Shown: piece after piece, positions 39,401 to 41,436 of the stretch
Position numbering within the stretch: the stretch's first letter is position 1
How the letters are laid out: each line of letters starts with the position of its first letter
NCBI GenBank assembly: GCA_007376405.1
Contig: VMGD01000010.1
Coordinates: 1-41,436 of the forward strand
DNA length: 41,436 bases
Direction of reading: 5' to 3'
From: Microgenomates group bacterium Gr01-1014_7
Lineage (GTDB): Bacteria > Patescibacteriota > Microgenomatia > Daviesbacterales > UBA10151
Notes under the pieces: model-generated
What the model was told of the DNA's origin: nothing
Databases searched by the model: none
Seen by the model: the letters and a program-made list of their open reading frames with translations, nothing else
Translations under genes and position numbers: made by a program

Positions 39401-39781
39401 ATGTTTAAAGATATCCACACACACACACACACAGCTATAGTAGGCCTAGATATCCCTATCTTTGGCAAACTTTACGACCTCTATAAACTTTCTACTCAAT
39501 ATCTAACTTCTTTCCCCAAAGCTAAAAGATATACCCTCGGTCAAAAAATTGATCAAACAATTATAGATATTATTGAGCTGGTAATAATGGCAGGATATTT
39601 ACCCCGGGAGCAGAAACTGCCCAGCCTCCAAAAGGTCAGTATTAAACTGGATTTATTAAAAATATTTCTTCGGCTATCCATTGATACCAAATGTATTGAT
39701 AATAATAAATACCAACAAATACTCTTACAAACCCTTGAGATAGGCAGAATGCTGGGCGGTTGGATTAAAACTGTTAAATAA
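39401..39781 (+). CDS. avd: DGR accessory four-helix-bundle protein (bAvd-like)
   Basis: 126 residues. Core from residue ~15: LDIPIFGKLYDLYKLSTQYLTSFPKAKRYTLGQKIDQTIIDIIELVIMAGYLP ... KVSIKLDLLKIFLRLSIDTKCIDNNKYQQILLQTLEIGRMLGGWIK, the pattern of four-helix-bundle proteins found beside DGR reverse transcriptases, which bind RT and template RNA. The first codons encode HTHTHT from the (CA)9 tract. No start codon exists between the tract and the core. The start is back-to-back with the RT ATG. Similar folds exist as 23S rRNA intervening-sequence proteins, but context decides. Confidence 0.85.
   Translation: MFKDIHTHTHTAIVGLDIPIFGKLYDLYKLSTQYLTSFPKAKRYTLGQKIDQTIIDIIELVIMAGYLPREQKLPSLQKVSIKLDLLKIFLRLSIDTKCIDNNKYQQILLQTLEIGRMLGGWIKTVK
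39416..39433. repeat. (CA)9 microsatellite at the avd/RT divergence
   Basis: Nine CA units within the N-terminus of avd, and within the upstream part of the longer RT frame. Loss or gain of one unit would shift the avd frame, so it is a candidate phase-variation site. Confidence 0.8.
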
Positions 39782-39786
39782 GCAAA

Positions 39787-39810
39787 GCTTGCCAGATAAA
39801 TCTGGTAAGC
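39787..39810. other. Hairpin downstream of the template repeat
   Basis: GCTTGCCAGAT-aa-ATCTGGTAAGC, 11 bp with one wobble. In template-RNA sense it lies about 25 nt after the repeat's 3' end, in the spacer that RT and Avd recognise in studied DGRs. It might also end avd transcripts. Confidence 0.5.
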
Positions 39811-39834
39811 AGTGCTTTTCAGATTAAGGGAGAT

Positions 39835-39948
39835 TATCACAGGCGAGAAGCCGGTATTGTTATTACGATTGTCAACGGAATTGTTGTTGACGTTGGCTAG
39901 GCCACCATTGTTGGAATTACCACCAATGAGCCGGTTGTCACCCTGAAA
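39835..39948 (-). repeat. DGR template repeat (TR)
   Basis: Direct repeat of 40291-40404 at an offset of 456 nt. Read on the minus strand in the target's frame it encodes a stretch with 12 Asn (AAC/AAT) codons (GGNSNNGGLANVNNNSVDNR). It is non-coding in its own context. The 3' 17 nt (39838-39854) contain no adenine in template sense and are identical in the VR, the expected initiation-of-mutagenic-homology segment. Confidence 0.95.
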
Positions 39949-39956
39949 TTAGTACT

Positions 39957-40266
39957 TTAAACCGAACTTACTTCACTGAAAATCTAGCCAATGCTAAATT
40001 ATTCTGTATTTTATCGACCAACTTTAGTTAAATTGGCACAAAGTCTAAAGTACCGTAATATCCCTTCTCTTAGTTTTATTGGAAAATTACTCTTTTAAGC
40101 TCTTACTGAACCTAAAACTCTGAATCTTAAACCCAATAAAAAATTCGGCGACTTCAATCCTTGAATTGAAATACATGAGCCTTATCGAAGAGATTTTAAA
40201 AAATAAAAAGCAAGTTTTCAAGAAGCAAAAATCAAGGGTCTTATTCCAAGAAATAATAAACCCAAG
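39957..40266. other. Stretch between TR and target
   Basis: No intact gene. On the plus strand a frame from ATG 39991 reads MLNYSVFYRPTLVKLAQSLK and continues through several in-frame stops with protein-like sequence up to the target, so it may hold a decayed ORF; alternatively it is leader for the template RNA. No convincing promoter was found. Confidence 0.3.
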
Positions 40267-41295
40267 TTATCGAGGTTTAGAAGAGAATTCTACCACAGGC
40301 GAGAAGCCGGCATCGTAATCACGACCGTCAACGGAACCGTCGCCGACGTGGGCTAGGCCACCATCGCTGGAACTACCACCAATGAGCCGGTCGTCGCCCC
40401 GAAAAACTGGATCACCAAACCATTCCCATGTATTAGTTTGTCCCCATTCTGGGTGAGCTATATTACCCCGAATGTTAAATTCTATATACCTTCTATTTCT
40501 AACAATTCCTTTAGCTCCACTTGCCTCTGCAAATACTGGAAGGATTACTCCTTCAATTTCTCTAGGAAAAGCTCCTGCACGAGCATAATCTGAAACATAA
40601 CTATGTTTTTCAATTCCATCTGAGGCTCCTCTTAAAGCTACCATCACAGGCTCCATGTAATCATTATCTCCATATCTTTGCTTGCCGTTGTCATACATTG
40701 ACTTGCCTCTTCTGTCCCCGATAAACCAACCTTCTATCAAAACTGTTGCTTCTTCTGGATAATTACCAACCCTTACTTGTCGCCAAAAGTTTTCTCCTGG
40801 TTTTACTCTTCCGCTTGCTTTCCAAAACTTATCATTTTCCTTTAATTGTAGACCCGGTTGATAATAAACCTCATCAAATCTTGTGATATCTCTGGCAGCA
40901 AAGTTTTCCAGTGTTTCAAATAAATCTTGGGGTGGAGTTGGTACTTCCCAATCTCTGCCAAAATTTGATTTTATTTCTGCTATTGCGGCTGTTACCAACT
41001 GATTTGAAGATGGGAGTACTAATCCTTCTACTGATTTTACGATATAAATACTATTAACTACTTCTGCAACCGATGGTCTAGTTTCTACTGGATCTGCTTG
41101 AGGAGTTTGGACAGGAGTTTCTTCTGGTATAGATTTTGCTTGAGCAGCTTGTGCTTCTGCAACTTCTACCCTTTGAAAAAGAGTTCCTGTAGCTTCAGCA
41201 TCTGCTATTTTACCTTACATCAAGGCTCTCTCTTGTGGAGTTATATTGGCTTGTTTAGCAAGAATTTTTCTACCAGCTTCTGCCCATTCGATCAT
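40267..41295 (-). pseudogene. DGR target (C-type-lectin/FGE-like variable protein), interrupted by TAA at codon 27
   Basis: The intact downstream frame begins at a TTG at 40998 (243 aa), but in-frame coding-like sequence (GKIADAEATGTLFQRVEVAEAQAAQAK) continues upstream to a TAA at 41215-41217 and beyond it to ATG 41295 (MIEWAEAGRKILAKQANITP). A promoter lies 9 nt before that ATG. Between the TAA and 40998 there is no ATG, GTG or TTG. The C-terminal domain (GAFPREIEGVILPVFAEASGAKGIVRNRRYIEFNIRG ... WEWFGDPVF, then the VR) fits the ligand-binding fold of DGR variable proteins. It may be a recent nonsense mutation, a sequence error, or a read-through site. Confidence 0.75.
40291..40404 (-). repeat. 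DGR variable repeat (VR)
   Basis: 3' end of the target gene. Against the TR it has 19 mismatches, 18 at template adenines (16 A-to-G, one A-to-T, one A-to-C) and one T-to-C. All 12 template Asn codons are changed (to Asp, Ser, Gly, His, Tyr). Confidence 0.95.
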
Positions 41296-41304
41296 ATTAA
41301 CAGA

Positions 41305-41333
41305 ATAATATCACACTACAGGACGCCTGTCAA
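41305..41333 (-). promoter_or_regulatory. Promoter of the DGR target gene
   Basis: TTGACA (plus 41328-41333 as TGTCAA), 17-nt spacer, TATTAT, then 9 nt to ATG 41295. Near-consensus. The rest of 41334-41436 shows no supported gene. Confidence 0.8.
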
Positions 41334-41436
41334 GTATCAGTCTTACCTAACCAAAAATGGGACTGTAGAGAAGTGGATACCTAATCCAAAAAAGGTACTG
41401 TAAAAAGGTTAGATCTTTTAAAAACAAACGCGAACC

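Noticed and set aside
39401-39781. 23S rRNA intervening-sequence protein
   Set aside because: Same fold, but it sits between TR and RT, where DGR accessory proteins are found, and there is no rRNA nearby.
39553-39840. 95-aa minus-strand ORF starting in the TR
   Set aside because: Antisense to avd; it starts by chance in the TR flank and resembles no family.
37446-41295. Recoded stop codons (for example UGA as glycine)
   Set aside because: TGA ends genes at the expected places, including ATGA overlaps in gatA/gatB, and the odd stop in the target is TAA.
41341-41403. Plus-strand peptide ending TKNGTVEKWIPNPKKVL
   Set aside because: Protein-like in appearance but too short, without start or ribosome site, and on the far side of the target promoter; left as unsupported.
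1-41436. CRISPR array or cas genes
   Set aside because: No regularly spaced repeat set and no Cas-like protein was found.

Overview
The window reads as a piece of a small-genome bacterium of the Candidate Phyla Radiation (Patescibacteria), probably near Microgenomates. This is an inference from gene content, not a phylogeny. The supporting signs are tightly packed genes with ATGA/TAATG overlaps, many short hypothetical proteins, bL19 directly after DnaE, a gatCAB-htpX cluster, a diversity-generating retroelement with a four-helix-bundle accessory gene, short GC-rich palindromes inside coding regions, and -10 boxes 6-9 nt before ATG that suggest leaderless transcripts. TGA and TAA both act as ordinary stops.

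Layout. (1) 1-1841: the end of a probable mobile element, all on the minus strand (partial winged-helix protein, Sak4-like P-loop ATPase, two small genes), with a perfect palindromic operator over the start of the last HTH gene. (2) 1944-7478: chromosomal genes: rsmI, then a convergent five-gene operon (MFS transporter, CvpA-CAP protein, thermonuclease, DUF192 protein, degenerate PEP-utilising-enzyme-like protein). (3) About 7.7-23.9 kb: an integrated element. It has a minus-strand structural-like operon (14957 to 8195) with a 1125-aa helical protein, a second minus operon (18669 to 16742) ending in a terminase-small-subunit-like gene, a plus-strand replication/recombination operon (19117-21593), and a large serine recombinase whose last codons run antisense through a tRNA-Lys gene. 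No portal, capsid, large terminase or conjugation gene is visible. Two nearly identical promoters, each followed by a terminator-bearing leader, appear to drive the two main blocks, which suggests shared control and possibly antitermination. (4) 23.9-38.4 kb: ordinary chromosome: two tRNAs, an UreH-like transporter, small membrane proteins, a HAD phosphatase, a nucleotide-sugar dehydrogenase, rplS, dnaE, gatB/gatA/gatC and htpX. (5) 38.4-41.3 kb: a complete diversity-generating retroelement.

How the retroelement works here. The reverse transcriptase (38399-39400, minus) carries the DGR-type LGNLTSQ and YADD motifs. The template repeat (39835-39948) and the variable repeat at the 3' end of the target gene (40291-40404) differ at 19 positions. 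Eighteen of these are adenines of the template sense strand, and all 12 Asn codons of the template are changed in the target. The accessory gene avd is on the opposite strand, starts back-to-back with the reverse transcriptase (CAT|ATG), and has a (CA)9 microsatellite in its first codons. The target gene has a good promoter and ATG at 41295 but an in-frame TAA at codon 27.

The strongest leads are the retroelement with its antisense, microsatellite-bearing accessory gene and interrupted target; the duplicated promoter/leader pair and switch-like RNA leader of the integrated element; the recombinase whose C-terminus is supplied by the host tRNA; and palindromic repeats that have become protein-coding inserts in several genes.
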